In this document: positions 34,121 to 48,671 of the stretch, piece by piece
Layout: every line of letters begins with the position of its first letter
How positions within the stretch are numbered: the first letter of the stretch is position 1
Source of the DNA: Vicugna pacos
Taxonomy: Eukaryota > Chordata > Mammalia > Artiodactyla > Camelidae
Length of the DNA stretch: 64,000 bases
Reading direction: 5' to 3'
Assembly (NCBI RefSeq): GCF_048564905.1
Contig: NC_132992.1
Span: forward strand, 95,927,001 to 95,991,000
The notes under the pieces: model-generated
The model's database searches: none
Seen by the model: only the letters and a program-made list of their open reading frames with translations
Told to the model about the DNA's origin: nothing
Program-made: the position numbers and the translations under genes

Positions 34121-37100
34121 GTTAAATAGAGTTTGGTGACAGCATGGTGAAATCTCATGTCCTACCAGGATAGCAGAGTCCAGCAACGTGGAGAAGTAAT
34201 ACCACCTCTTTCTTCCTGGCAAGGACACATGCAGTGAGGGGTGGTCACAGCTCAGCCAGTGAGAAGCCCTGGGTGCCTTGTTCACTACAGCCCCTCCTCC
34301 AACATCCATTCCCATCTGCAAAATAGTTCTCATCCCCGTGGTTGCTAGGACCTGCAGGTGGCTCACTGTGATTCCAGGCCCGGAACACAAATCATTGTTG
34401 ATCCCAGATTACAACACTTCTTTTTGCTGGAGAAATAACTGGCCATCTATTTATTACAGGTCAACAATTTCATGGCCCTTTGGAATCAGACAATACCCCG
34501 TATGACTGTGCGGCTGCTGACCAAACAGGTGTGGGACCCACACTGGGCCCATGGCTGCGCCCTGTGATTCTCACCTGTCCTGGAGTTTGAGTCTAAATCA
34601 TTCTCCTGGATCCCAGTTTCTACATCTGTGCAGTAAGAAGTTCTGCAGGCTTTGTCTGAGAACTATTGTAAGGTGTGTCCTTCATAGGTAAGACCTTGTA
34701 CTGTATGCAAATACTTATTTGGCATTCAGTCTGATTTTGAAATGACGTTGTTCCAGCTGGAAGTGGCCAGCTTTCCTCCCACTCCTTGGGAATAGGGGCT
34801 GATCTACTGGGCCTGTGCTGAGCAGCCTTCAGCCTGGCTCCTTCACAACCAGACTGATCCCTTAGACCTGACTGGTGTTAGCCCTTCTGACTATTTGCGC
34901 TGTTTGACCCTTTAGGCTGCTTGGAAATTATTCCTTTATTCTCCAGAAATCACCTTGAGAAATGGGGTCCAAGTTATCTAAGTGCTTTGAAGTCACTTCT
35001 GCAGTAGGAACCCCAGCTGATTTTGTGTTTTAAACCCAGGGACCTTCCCTGTGAAAATGTGTAGGGAAACGGACAGACCCGGTCAAAGGCAATTCATTCT
35101 TCAATTAAGTGTATGCATCAATGGCCATTATGAAGAACTTCTCAAATTCTCAAGCTTACTTTCATTGAAACCAAATTGGAGATCTATACAAAATCTCAAA
35201 AACTGAATAGAACACCCATTTGCCTCATTTTTCTGTGCCTTTGAAACATGTTTAGGAGCCTTATATTATGTGTTATAAAATATGCTCATAAGATTGACTC
35301 AGGCAAACACGGACTAAAGAAAGAAATCTGGGCCTCTGAAGCCTCGGGCTCCCCTTCCCTGGCCTGTGTGTCTCAGACTCCTCTTCAGCGCCAATGCCTC
35401 CCTCCCCTCTTACTCCTGCACCTCCGCTGTACCCTCAGGTCTTCCACAGTCAGTGTCTCCGCAAATTCCCACTTCCTCTGAAATTCTCCCCACGTACTTT
35501 TCCTCCAACCTGTCAGAACTTGTTCCTCTGAAGTTAACTCCTCTGAGGACCCAGAGGGTAATCTCACAATTACTTTCTTTCCTGGACGAAAGTAAAGTGC
35601 AAACCGTATTCAAAGATTTCCCCAAACCGAACAAAGGTCCTCCCTGAGGAACTTAACGGGGTCCCTCAGGCTCATCGGCCTGGCTTCTGTAACTTCCATC
35701 ATCCAGTTCCTGCGGTTATTGTTGCATGTCAGGCCTGGCGTTGGTGTAACTTGCTTCTGGGAGAATCCTGAAAGGTGTTTAGATTTGTGACCAGGAGAAG
35801 CGTCCAGTAACTTACTACATAAAAAGGCTCTAGTTTGATTTAGGCAAATTCACTGGGCAATTCCTGAGACATTTTCAAGACTGTTATTTGGAATCAAAAT
35901 CCAGGTTTCCCATAAAAATCGGTTGACTATGTTCATGTTTATCACAAACAACTTCAGACACTTTGAAAAGAAACTTATGTTCCTGCTCCTGAAGTTTATT
36001 CCACTTAGGTACCTTTTGAATGTGCGTCTATTAATAAGCTGAGGCAGGACATTTCTTTTGTAGTGAGGAGTTCCAAGCTGGAAGGCAAAGCTGTATCGTG
36101 TCCAGATGCAGATTTACTTACTCTTGCAAACCACCTGCCTCACACTGAAGATGAGTCTCCCAAAGGGATGAATCTTACATTATTGAACGTGAATTCCAGC
36201 AAATGAGGGCTCCTGAACAAAACCAAAACCCTCCTTCTCTCTGCTATTGTCGACAAGACACAGGACACTGGGAAGGAGATTGTCACAAACGTGTGCACTT
36301 CGGGCACCATCAGCCCTCTGCCCAGCCTTCTCACATCCTCCTGATCCCAGTGACAGGCTCTGAGGGAACAGCTGGGCTCTTCTCAGTCTTTTCTCTCAGT
36401 AGGCTTGGGCAAGCATTTCTCCAGATTGGAAGTGTGTCTCCCCCAGTCATATTGGGCACTGGAGCCGGACTCTGCCTGCTCACTCGAGCTACTGAAGGCA
36501 GCCCAGGCTCAGGGAACTAAAGCAGCTCACACAGAGGGGACCTGTGATGAGCCTCCAGGGGTCTCTGCCTCTGTACCTCTCCCTTTTATTTAAGCCCATT
36601 GAGAGATGCATACATTTTACTCCTTAGTAACCCCACCCCTATCCATTTACTGAATGAGACTTCACAGTGAAGCATCCTGCAACAGTTTCTGTCTCCCCCA
36701 ATGGGGGAAATGATCTAGAATGTGAGAGCAGCCATCAAAGTACTTATGAAATTAATTAAGTGGCCCTGGACACTTTTACTTGTTTTGTCTCTGATGATAC
36801 TACAGCTAATTGTACAAGCAGTGACCATTTTTCCTACTGAGTTAGTTACCACCCCTTTTGGGGCAAAATCCCCAAAACATTTTGGCAAAATTCACAGTGC
36901 AGCCTTCTTCAAAATTCAAACAGAATTTAACACCTTCCCAGGATTAATCAGTGCCCTGCAAGGAAGAAAGCCCTTCAGGCCATGAAGCCCAGAAGAGCAG
37001 ATTCCAAGGCTGAAGGCTTAACTGCCTCTTGTAGGTCTTTCTGAGATACTCTTGTTTTCCTGGAGAGAAAACCCAAAGGCCAAGGGGGGAGTGGTGTCCA

Positions 37101-39020
37101 GGACCTTGGATCAGCAAACTGCATTGAATATGGCTGAGCAATACTTCATCACATATGTGTTCTACGTGTACTTTAAATAGGGTAAAACAATGCCATCAGT
37201 AGCAACACAGATGGATATAAACCCAATCATATTGAGTGAATTAAGTCAAATAGCAAAACACTTATCCCATGATCTCACTGATATGTGGAATTAAGAAAAT
37301 GCAAAGGACTCTTACTTACAAGACAAAACTAGACTCATGGACCCAGAAAATGAACTATGTTCACCAAAGTGCATAGGGCAGGGGAGGGTTAAATTAAGAG
37401 TCTGGGATTCACAGATACACATGACCTTATGTAACACAGATATAAAACAAAGAGCTGCTGTATAGTGTAGGGAACTGTGTTCTACATTTTGTAACAACAC
37501 ATACGGAAAGAAATCTGAGAAAATATACCTACGTGTGTGCAGAACTGCATCTGTTTGCTATGCACCAAAAACTAACATTGTAAATTAAACACACTTCAAT
37601 AAAAAGCAAAATAATTGCAAACATAATAACAATAGTAAAGTGCACTTTAATCCTTATCACCCTGTCGTCCCTAACCCTCCTGTGGTGCTAACATCCACTC
37701 CCACTGGAAGTGAGGCCTTTACTGTAACTGGTGTCCACTGTGCACTGGTTACTCTTCCAGCCGTTGGAGGTAGCCATTACCTTTTAACCTTCAGTGGGAA
37801 GAGTAAAGCTCACCAGGACATTGAGAGTCCTTCTCATTCCTGGAGCCGCCTGAAGGCTGGTCTGGTTGATCCAAAGTTTTCTAGATTTTCTCTTCTGTTG
37901 CAATATGTGGATAATTTGCCTCTTTGCTCTTGTTCTCAAACGTTCTTGCAGGATGACAGCACCTACTCCTTACAAACTTTTAGCCTCTAAGGGACTAAAC
38001 TTGGCTACAGAAATTGTGCAGTTTCCCAGCATCATATTTGATGTCTAGGGCATCTGATGTCAGAACAAGGCTCTCCTTATATCCATGGTGTTTTTCTGCT
38101 TCCTAAATGCAACACTAATTGCCAAATGTGAGGGAATGTGGACGGCTAGCTGATTACTGCTGAGACAGATTCCACATTTCTTTCTCAAGGAAAACCTAGA
38201 TGAAGTTTTCTCAACACTGACAGTCCCAACTCCATTTTAAGGGAGGAACCAGAAGGCACAGATTCAAGTCCTTAGAGGAGCGTTTGAAGAGCCCGTCCTT
38301 CTGTGGGCAACCTTACAACCAGACCCCTTTCTCCTTTGTGTATAAAAGCAAGGGGCTGTCTTGAGGGTGTTGACCAAATCCACAGGAGCCTCTGCAGACC
38401 TCTAGGGTTTTATAGCCGTGAGTCGGACGCTGTGGCACAGGGAGACTCCCACTGCCTTGGAGTCTGCATGGCCTCTGACCCTTTGTTCAGGTCGAAGCAT
38501 CACAGTCAACATGTCTCAGTCAGCTGCCTCCCCTCCTAAGATGCCCTTTTGCTCCCTGGTCCTCACAGAGCTGTGTTATATTGTCTCAACCTCAGCACAT
38601 CTACGCTTCTCCCCTCCGTCAGCAATGAAGTCCCTCGTGGCTGCGTCACACGGAGTGACCACCACCTGACTCCTGATCACCTACGCAAAGCCCCTCTAAG
38701 CAGCCTTTTCACAGTGGCTCTCAGGCAGGAGGACTTACGCGTCCACCTTGTAAGCTGGGAACTTCATGTCTGAGCCCAACAGGGAGAAGCAAGGCCTCCT
38801 GTTCTTTCCTGGTAAGGACTCAGACAATGAAAACCCATGGACTCCTTTTCACAGGAGCCCTCTCACCTCCCCTTTCATTCTATAAAAGAGTCATGTCTCT
38901 GTTTTCACTGGGGACTTGCATGTGGCTCACCAGGATGGCAGACCCCAAACTGTAATTCTGTGTTGTTCCCAAATAAACCCAGTTTTGCCTTTGAAGTAAG
39001 TGGCCGTTAATTTATGTTAA
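34120..39020 (+). mobile_element. Decayed gammaretrovirus-like fossil, unit C (fullest copy)
   Basis: LTR-like ends at about 34,190-34,465 and 38,775-39,020; the right one carries an AATAAA-type signal. Inside, a zinc-knuckle-like gag trace lies near 36.2 kb and a reverse-transcriptase trace near 37.65-38.0 kb (short stretches HPVVPNP and LLQYVD). Both resemble gammaretroviruses. A LINE-1 3' end is inserted at about 37,130-37,620. It is broken in many places and old, since all units carry it. Confidence 0.68.
37130..37622 (+). mobile_element. 5'-truncated LINE-1 3' end inside the unit C fossil
   Basis: A typical artiodactyl/camelid-type L1 tail: 'atcccatgatctcactgata', 'gctgctgtatagtgtaggga', 'caccaaaaactaacattgta' and 'cttcaataaaaagcaaa'. 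About 490 bases of 3' end and UTR with an A-rich tail; no ORF2 frame remains open. It interrupts the pol part of the fossil and is absent from the other units, so it came later than the array. Confidence 0.78.
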
Positions 39021-39764
39021 AAACCTTTACTTCCCATAACACTTTTTATTTTATTTATTTTATTTACTTTTTATATTTTGCAATTTTCTGAGCAGGTCAC
39101 TGGGATGCACATGTGGTCCTACCTTCACAGACATTCCTAGCAGCAACCCTGTGTGGGAGACAGCAGTGGGCCGCGTCTAGGCTGCAGGAGGTGAGGGGAG
39201 GTGCAGACTAGCTGTGAGCCCCTGGGGGAGGGGGTGTCGATGCTGGTGAAGCCCTGGCTGTTTCCGACACAAAGTATCTGTGATACAAATGGCATGTTTG
39301 GATATATTAACATGAATGGAAAAATTACATTCAAAATTATTCTAGATATAAGACAAGCATGTTAAATATCAGTTAATATTGAGATTAATTATTAATGCAA
39401 AGTAAAAACCTAAAATAGCTGATATAGGTTGGATTTTAGTGAATACTATAACAACCAGATTCAGCCTTGCCCTGTCTTGTTTGGGGACTCAGGTGAAGCA
39501 GAGACACGGCCCCTCCCCAGTGCTGGCTCTCTGCTCCACTGTCCCCTTCGCTTGCAGGTCTGTGCTCAGGACCCTCCGACCCTCAACCAGCACACAGGGG
39601 TGATTAGGCTGTAAGGTGCCTGTGAGTGAACTGAAGACTCAGGTTTGGTGTTTGTTCATCTTTTCATTCATTGATGATGATTCACATAGAGAAATTTACC
39701 TTCTGCATGTCTACATTTTTATGATGATGAGGAGATACAAAGCTTTCTCTGAGAATTTTTCCAC

Positions 39765-39945
39765 ATTATTGACATTTGAGGCTAGTTTCTTATTTTGGAA
39801 GTTTCTATGTGCATTGTGGAGTTTTGAGCAGCATCGATGGTCTCTGCCCTCTGGGTAACTAGGTACCTGTAGCACATGCCACATGTGACAGCCCAACCTG
39901 TCTCCAGACATTTCCAAGTGTCGTCTGGGGGTCAAATGACTCCAG
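39765..39945 (-). mobile_element. MER5A-like DNA transposon, unit C
   Basis: Recognised by 'gtctccagacatttcca', 'cccacatgtgacagc'-like bases and position. It is the most diverged of the five copies. Confidence 0.65.
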
Positions 39946-40448
39946 CACGACACAAATATCACTTTCCGACTACACAACAGTCCTCATGCTATTCTAGGGA
40001 AAGGAACTGCAGGAAACAGGACTCAGGACACTCTCGAGGATGAAATGCCTGGAAATACATTGGAAAGTGGAGGGCAGACTCGAGGATGCACAGAAGGATC
40101 ATTTGTGTCATTTAATATCTGTAAATTTGACAAGGAAAAAGAGTAGTTAGTGGATAAATTTCAAATAAAGTTCCCGTGAAAAAACATTTCTTCTGTGTCT
40201 GGTCCTACAACAAATGAGGAAAAGAGGACAGACAATTCTGACTCCATGAAAAAAGCTCAAGTTCAGAAACAAGATGTTTGCCTGGAATCATTATGGGTGG
40301 GCTCCCAGGGAAGGTGATGGTCCAGTGGAGCATCCACAGTCTCTGGGAGGAAACCCCCCATGGCTTCTCCTGCACCTGCTCTGAAACTGTCCCTCTTGTT
40401 TCCTCATGACCCTGGGTGCCCCTGGTGGCCTGAGCCCTCCCTGCAGGG

Positions 40449-40785
40449 CTGGTTTCATCTGGGCCACCGTGGCCTCCCCTCACTCACTCTCCCTCCTGTG
40501 AGATTGACACATGGCTGTGCCCTCGGAGACCCCAGAGCTGTGCTGCAGGGAAAACTCATCTCCACTACATCTGTGGAGATGGAGGCGCCTTTTAAGACAC
40601 ATAGACCGTACACCCAAAGCAGGTGAGTTACCCAGTCCATTCCCTGGGGTGTGACAGATACCCCAGTAACCACTCTGTGTGATGGGGGGGTCCCAGAGAC
40701 TGAGCAGGTGTGGGGGAGGGTCTTCAATAGTCTTTGACCAACTCCTGCACCAGCACCCGTGACAGGACACCTGGGGACTAGGAAC
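40449..40785 (-). pseudogene. IGHV4: Clan II (IGHV4-like) V pseudogene, unit C
   Basis: Better preserved at its 5' side than A, B or D. The minus strand shows the order of an IGHV4 gene: a framework 1 trace ending near 'cacctgctcagtctctgg', then ITQSGYWG-like CDR1, PGNGLGN in framework 2, and SSGVSEGTAMC in framework 3. Several frame changes and stops remain, and the second Cys context is lost. The RSS region keeps AGTGAGGGGAGG and CCCAG as in IGHV4 spacers, with a degenerate heptamer. Confidence 0.68.
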
Positions 40786-40859
40786 ACAGAGACACAATCA
40801 CTTCACAGCACCATCCACATAGGTCAGTGTTCCTCAGACCCAGGAGGTGCTCACAGCTG

Positions 40860-42330
40860 AGACGAGCCACCAAGAGGAGGAATGACCAGAAGGAGTCTGT
40901 GTCCCTTTGGATTAAACCTTCTGCTCTCAGAGAATCATGTCAGTGAAGATAAGAACCCTGACTCTGAAGGTGACAACGACCCCTTGACCATTCATCACTC
41001 AGGCACCTTGAGATACGATTCTCCACGTGGTCTGAGCCTGCGGGATTCCGTATCCATCTCTGCATGTCCCAGTTTTATCAAGAAACCTGCTGAGTCAGGT
41101 TAGGGAGATTCCTTACGTTGGAAATCTGATCACACTCAATATTTGATCTAATTCACCAAATCCACGATCTCCCAGGGAACATCTGACCACCCTGGCCTCC
41201 TGTATCAAGAATCCTCTGGAGACAGTGTGCCCAGAATCCCCCTGACCTTGAAGTCTCCTCACAGTCACTTTCCACCGGGTCAGCATCGCCATCTTCTTGG
41301 CCATAAATCTCCATTTTACCGTCTGTGTTTGGAATTGAGCCAAGTTTTTAAGGCTGACACAAATACCCAAAGTGAGATATCTATTACATTTAGAAAAATA
41401 ATGTTTATTTTTTAAACAGTATTATCAAGCTCACAGGCCCCATCAGTATAGTTCATGCCTGAATGGAGCTTGTGTGTTCGAAATACTTTCTCCGTAAGTC
41501 AGCTCACAGCACTTTGTGCTCAGGGACACTGGACTGCACTTCAGGACTACACATGGGACATTTGAAACAGGAAAAATTCCTACATATTCCAGAAAGTGTC
41601 AAAAACATGGCACTAACTGGACCTCGAAGGAGACTCATTTATGTGATGGGACTTGAAACAAGAGGGCAGAGCATCACCCCGACCGACCTCAGGTGGGAAT
41701 GTTAGTGTGTTGGGGATTCAAAGTGCTGCCCACGTTGTAAATGTCCAGGAGTTCAGAAAATGCAACATTTTTTGTTTTGGGCTGGAAATAAATTTTGCCC
41801 AGATGTGATCTGTAGACCCCAGACTCCATGAGCAATGAGGATCCCTGCACACGCAGTCCTGGGCTGTCTGGAGCTGGCGTCTGTGACGTGCATCCTGCTC
41901 ACTGCAAACCCTGTGTGCCCTTTGGCAGAAAGATGCAGGGTGTGCAGCCTCCTGCCCCGGGAGCAGAGACAAAGATGAGTAACTGTTTACATGTGTTTTA
42001 CCAGTGCCTGTGCCTTCTCAGGGGATTCACCAGTTTTGAAAATTGCTGAGTCACCTTTAAAATTATACTAAAGTTTAACATTGTTTGGAGCTTTTTTTCA
42101 GTTGTAAAAATACATCCTGATTACAAATATTATTGTCAGAAAGCAACACATACCTCAACAATGAAAATTTAGAATCCAGCAGAGGGTCTGTAGTAGAGTT
42201 GATGGGCGGGAAAAGGAAACTAAGGATTCTAACTGCAAATACCTCCCACACCTCTGCACCTGCTCCTGGGGCTCAGTCCTGCCCTTGGTGGGTCGTGAGC
42301 ACCCCCTGGGGGCTGTGGATGCCCCAGGGA
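40860..42330. other. 3' flank of gene D, no gene
   Basis: Aligns to 17.46-18.91 kb (flank of gene B) over nearly all its length, with small differences. No coding content recognised. Confidence 0.6.
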
Positions 42331-42334
42331 GCAA

Positions 42335-42373
42335 GGTTTTTGTCTGGGCTCACAGTGACTTCCCCTCACTGTG
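42335..42373 (-). promoter_or_regulatory. 23-RSS of IGHV3 pseudogene D, full consensus
   Basis: Heptamer CACAGTG (42367-42373), 23-base spacer, nonamer ACAAAAACC (42335-42343). Inside the spacer, the plus strand has a second CACAGTG (42351-42357) in the opposite direction; genes A, B and C lack it. Confidence 0.93.
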
Positions 42374-42830
<457 letters not shown>

Positions 42831-42952
42831 GGTGAGTCGTCTGTGCTCAGTCCTGATCAGAGAATGGGAGCAGCTGGGAATCCCGGACTGGGGCTCCTCT
42901 CCCAGAGCTGCAGGGCCAGGGCCGGGTGGCTTTATCCTCAGAGGGAGGCCCT

Positions 42953-42960
42953 ATTTGCAT
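42953..42960 (-). promoter_or_regulatory. V promoter octamer ATGCAAAT (pseudogene D)
   Basis: A perfect octamer 123 bases 5' of the ATG. The promoter of the pseudogene has not decayed. Confidence 0.87.
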
Positions 42961-45250
42961 GTCATCTCACTATATAGAAAGTTGGGACCATGCTGGCCTC
43001 AGAGAGGGCCAGGCCCCTGAGCAGCTGTGAGTGTCTGTGGTTTGCTGGTGTTGGTAGCATTTGGAAACATCATGTTTATTGTGTGAGTTTTCAGGGTAAA
43101 CACTTAGAACTTGAATTTTTTTTACGTGTGCTCACGGATTCTGTGATGTCGGTGTCAGAGGTCCTCTCACGGTGGTGATGTATGCAGCCCCCAGACGGGT
43201 TCCGAATTGTGCTCTGTGCAGGGACACATGTTAGGTGAGAGTTTGTCCAGCATTTTCACCTGTGCTCCTCGTCTTGGATATAAGTGATGCAGAGTCAGCA
43301 TCAAGCAAGTTTTGGACAAGACCCCCTTCGGTGATGAGTTCATGATGATTTTGACAGTTACTGTGTTGACCAATAATCTGTAAGCAGAGTTCATGAGGAT
43401 TGTTTTCAACAGTCTCTGCATTTCAATGCATTTCTATCAATAATAACATTCAAGAAAATGTCTTTACTTGTGATTGGGCTGTAATGAATACTTTTTATAT
43501 ACTTTGTAATTTTATTTTTATGCAAGTTTCAAACTACACAATGTGCTATAAATCTCACCTCAGTGTTGCACGTTGAATCTACACATAGTGGGATAGAAAG
43601 GTTATGTGTTGTGAGAAATCTGACCAAGCCTCACCCTACCTGAGTTTGACGTCTCCAGCTGGCATGAGAGCTGGGAGAAGGTCCAACTGGATCTCTTGGA
43701 TGAACTGCAATATTCCAGGTGTTAAACTTCAGAGTGTGAACTGCCAGGTGTGAAGACTGAAGGTCATTCCCACCCCGATTCAGACTCATCATTTCAAACT
43801 GCTTCTTGCACCACAACCACTCCCCACTCAGCTGTGCTGTCCTCTGACCACAGACCTGCAGCACCTGAAGGATTCTGGTCTAGACTCATCCATACAGGCG
43901 AAGGTCTTAGCTGTTGGAAGTAGGGAAGCATGACCAGGGGGAAGGTGTGTGATGAATCTGGCACTGAGCCCCCAGCCACAGGTAAGTTCTGTCAGGAGCC
44001 AAGAAACACTTGGGATGTGGGTTCAGAATCCAAGGCTTCATCCTGACTTTGCAGCACTGTCCTCAGAAGGGCTGGGCTGCACCGAGGTTCACACGCTTCT
44101 GAGAATATTAATGTCAGAATCCTGGGTATAGATTCCACTGATGATGGGGAAGACATTGATTTAAATAAATAATCCTATTAGACCTTTCTTTATAGAATTG
44201 GGTGATTTTGATAAATAAAATTAGCTGATATTGTTCCAATTCAGAAGGATGATGGAAGTCTACATATCCATCATCACACAAGTAACCAGGGCTCCCGTCT
44301 GTGTGCAGGGACACGCACACACACACATGCACACACAGGTGCACATGCGCATATATGCAGACACTCACACTCTTATCGTATCTGCATCCAATCCCTCCTC
44401 CGTCAAAGGTATTGTCTTACACACTCAGAAGACATAATCCTGGGACAGGAAACTGCTGGCATCTGAGGAAACATGGAGGTCCCGTATTGTCCAGTAATGA
44501 GTGAGCGACTCTGTTTTCTTGGATCCCATGACAAGGGCTGCAATTCAGGGCTTAACAGTGCCTCAGACGCCATCAGCACATGGCCCTGCACTGAGCTCTG
44601 GGTTTAGCCCTTGTTTCCACTTTACAGCATGTGTGAAGGCCCCACGAGCACCTGCACACTTGTTTTTAGTGAATGAGAGCTTTAATTTCACCCAGTCAGA
44701 TACATAGTATTGGAATAGTTGGTTTCATGGTGAGTTGATGCTATAAATTGTAAAATGTGTCACTTTTTTGTAGTCGGGGCTCCAGTTTTTAGTCCCATCA
44801 GCAGAATTCTGCTTTGCTCCAATATCCTCTTTATATTACAAAATTATCAGATTCCTTATCCCTATTCTTCAGTTATGGGGACGGGTCTTGATAACACAGT
44901 CTCATCTGCATGTAGCTCCTTGTTCAGAACATCTGAACATGCTGGGAACAACATAATTTCTCTCTGGGTTCTGGGTTTAGCCACAGTCTGATCTCTGCTC
45001 CATCTCCAGGCTTAAATATAAAAACCTGCATAATCCAGATGTGGTGTGGAGTTTCCTTCCAATGAGTGTCTCTAATACGTGAAGTCATTTTTGTCATCCA
45101 CATGATTCACTTGTATTTCACCATGAAGTTGAATCTATTAACCCAGCACTGTCTGACTAGGGCAGCTTGGCTTCTGTAACAAAACTGATCCAATCTCACA
45201 AACTGGGGAAAATAACAATAATACTGAATACACAGAAACCTCAACTAAAT
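42961..45250. other. 5' flank of IGHV3 pseudogene D, no gene
   Basis: Non-coding. Its left part is closest to unit B (19.6-21.1 kb) and its right part to unit C (33.5-34.0 kb). It holds a CA-rich tract at about 44,309-44,365. Confidence 0.55.
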
Positions 45251-48200
45251 AGAGTTTGGTGACAGCACTGTGGGCTCTCATGTCCTACCAGGAGAGCAGA
45301 GTCCAGCTGTTAGAAGCAGAAAGATGCCCTGTTGCCTCCTGGCAAGGACTCAGGCAGTGAGGAGTGGTCACAGCTCAGGCAGTGAGAAGCCCTGGGTGAC
45401 TTGTTCACTACAGTCCCTCCTCCAACATCCATTCCCACCTGCAGAAAAGTTCTTATGCCCGTGTATGCTAGGACGTGCAGGTGGCTAACTGTCATTCCAG
45501 GCCCTGAACGCAAATTGTTGTTGATCCCAGATGAAAACATTTCATTTTTGCTGGAGAAATAACTGGCCATCTCTTTGTTTCAGGTCAACATTTTCATGGC
45601 CCTTATGGAATCAGACAAGACCCCGTATGACTGTGGGGCTGCTGAGCAAACAGGTTTGGGACCCACACTGGGCCCATGGCTGCACCCACTGTTTCTCCCC
45701 TACCCTGGAGTTTGAGGGTAATTCATTCTCCTGGATCCCAGCTTCCACATCTGTGCAGTAGGAAGCTCTGCAGGCTTTATCTGAGAACTACTTTTAGGTT
45801 TATCCTTCTGACATAAGGCCTTATATTTATACAATTAAGTATCTGGCATTCAGTTTGATTTTGAAACCAGAATGTTCCAGCTGGAAGTGGCTGCCCTTCC
45901 TCCCACTCCTTGGGAATAGGGGCTGATCTACTGGGCCTGTGCTGAGCAGCCTTCAGCCTGGCTCCTTCACAACCAGACTGATCCCTTAGACCTGACTGGT
46001 GTTAGCCCTGCTGGCTATTTGCACTATTTGAGCAGTTTGACCCTTTAGGCTGCTTGGAAATTATTCCTTTATTCTCCAGAAATCACCTTGAGAAATGGGG
46101 TCCAAGTTATCTAAGTGCTTTGAGGTCACTTCTGCAGTAGGAACCACAGCTGAGTTTTTGTTTTAAACCCAGGGACCTCCTTTGTGGAAATTTGTAGTGA
46201 AATGCACAGACCTGGCAAAAGGCGATTCATGCTTCCATTAAATATACATGTCAATGGTCATTATGGGGGACTTTAGAAAACCTCAGACTTACTTTTCTTA
46301 AAGCCAAGTTGGTGAAATATGAAAAATATTCAAAATTTAATGAAAAACCTATTTCTCTCATTATTCTGTGCCTTAGAAACATGTTTAGGAACCTTAAGTT
46401 ACATGTTCTAAAACGTGATCATAAGATTAATGAGGCAAACAGGGACTAAGGAAAGACAACTGGGCCTATGAAGCCTCGGGCTCCCCTTCCCTGGCCTGTG
46501 TGTCTCAGGCTTCCCTCCAGCACCAATGCCTCCCTCCCCTCTTACTCCTGCACCTCCTCTGTACCCTCAGGTCTTCCACAGTCAGTGTCTCCGCAAACTT
46601 CCTACTTCCTCTGAAATTCTCCCCATATTCTATTCCTCCAACTTGTCAGGTCTTGTTATCTTAAACTTCATCCTTATGAGGACCCAGAGGACCATCTCCT
46701 CATTTCTTTTTTTCTGGACTAAAGCTGAACTGTAGTCAAAGATTTTCCAAACCAACGTTCCTCACAGAGTAATTTAATGTGGCCACTCAGAGTCTTCAGC
46801 CCGGCTTCTCTGACTTACATCGTCCTGGTCCTGCAGTTGTTAAAGTCACACCTAGCACTTTTGTAAACCACTTACTGGGAGAATCCTAAAAGGTGTTTAG
46901 AATTTGAGCCAGGAGAAGAGTCCACTAACTTGTTATATAAAAATTCTCTAGCAGCAACTAGGCAAATTCATTGGGCAATTCCTGAGACTTTCTCAACACT
47001 TTCATTTGGAATAAAAATTCAGGTTTCCCATGAAAATCTGTTGAATCTGTTCATGTTTATTTCAATCAACTGCAAATCATTTTAAAAGAAAATTACAGTT
47101 TTGCTTCATATGTTCATTCCACCTGGGCCACTTTTAAAGCTAGTTTACAAACAAGCTGACACAGGACATTTCAATTGTAGGGCAGAGGTGCAGGATGGAA
47201 TGGGAAACTGTGTCCACCTCTTATTTTCTTAATGTGGCAAACCGTCTCTGTCACAGTGTAGGTGAGACACCTAGAAGAACACATGCTGATTCTTAAACTT
47301 CATTTACAGCGAATGAAGGCTGCAGAAAAAACCGAAACCCCTCCTGGTTCTGCTATTATTGCCAAGATCCAGGACTTTGAAAAAGAGACTCTTGTAACTG
47401 CATGCACTCGGGCACCGTCCGCCCTCTGAGCAGCCCCCCTGACGTCCTCCTGGTCCCCAGTGGCTCTGAGGGAACACACGGAGTCTCCCCAGTCCCTTCT
47501 CTCAACAGAAGTTTCTCCCGGTTGATGATGAGGTTCCTTCCGTCCTAACGGTCAAGGAGCCACACTCTCCCTGTTGAGCGGAATGGCTGAGAGCAGCCCG
47601 GGCTCAGGGAACTAGAGCAGTTCCCACGTGGGGACCTGTGAGGAGCCTCGACAGGTCTGCGCCCTGAGCCTCCCCTCGTATTTAGGCCCTTTGAGAGATG
47701 CACACAGTTCATTCATTCATTCCTCCACCTTTGTCCATTTCACGGTTAAGACTGTTCAGTGAACTATTATGGGAGAATTAGTGTATCTGCAAAGAGAAGT
47801 CATTCTAGAGCTTGATGGAAGACATTAAATGAAATGAACTGAAAGCACTTTCATTCATTCTGTCTCTGATGGTACTAAAGCAAGTTCTGGAGGAATTGAT
47901 TTTTTCTCCCATTGAATCAGCTGTCACCTTCCATGTTGACAAAGCCTCACGCTGGTGTTTGCAAAATTCACAGTGCACCTTCCTTCAAGGTTCAAATATA
48001 TTCTCGGAAACATGTTCCCGGGATTAATCAGTATCCTACAAGTGAAGAAATCCTTCAAGCCATAGAGCCCAAAAGAGAAGGTTGCAAGGCTCAAGGCCTC
48101 ATGATTCCTTGAACTTGTCCCTGTGGTTTCTCGGTTTCCTGAGGAGACAACCTCGGGGCCACGGGTGCAGCCGCGTCAGGCCCTCGGGGCAGGAAACTGC

Positions 48201-48326
48201 ACAGTAAACGCAGCAGCACTGTGTTGTCGCTAACCCTCACACAAGGCTAACAGCCACCCCGTGTTCCTGAATTCCTTACTGCAATTGATTAGTGTACTGT
48301 ATTCTTTATCATGCCAGTTGCTAGAG

Positions 48327-48336
48327 CTGGCCAGTC
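48327..48336. repeat. Target-site duplication, left copy (CTGGCCAGTC)
   Basis: The exact 10-base string recurs at 55,383-55,392, directly outside the other end of the L1. A short C run and then the T run (48,343-48,352, the L1 poly(A) on the other strand) follow. Confidence 0.82.
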
Positions 48337-48671
48337 CCCCCCTTTTTTTTTTAACATTTTTTATTGATTTATAATCATTTTACAGTGTTGTGTCAAATTC
48401 CAGTGTTCAGCATAATTTTTCAGTCATTCATGGACATGTAAACACTCATTGCCACATTTTTTTCTCTGTGATTTATCATAACATTTTGTGTATATTTCCC
48501 TGTGCTATACAGTGTAATCTTGTTTATCTATTCTACAATTTTGAAATCGCAGTCTATCCCTTACCACCCTCCATCCCCCTGGTAACCACAAGTCTGTATT
48601 CTCTGTCCATGAGTGTATTTCTGTCCTGTATTTATGCTTTGTTTTTGTTTGTTTGTTTTTGTTTTTGTTTT

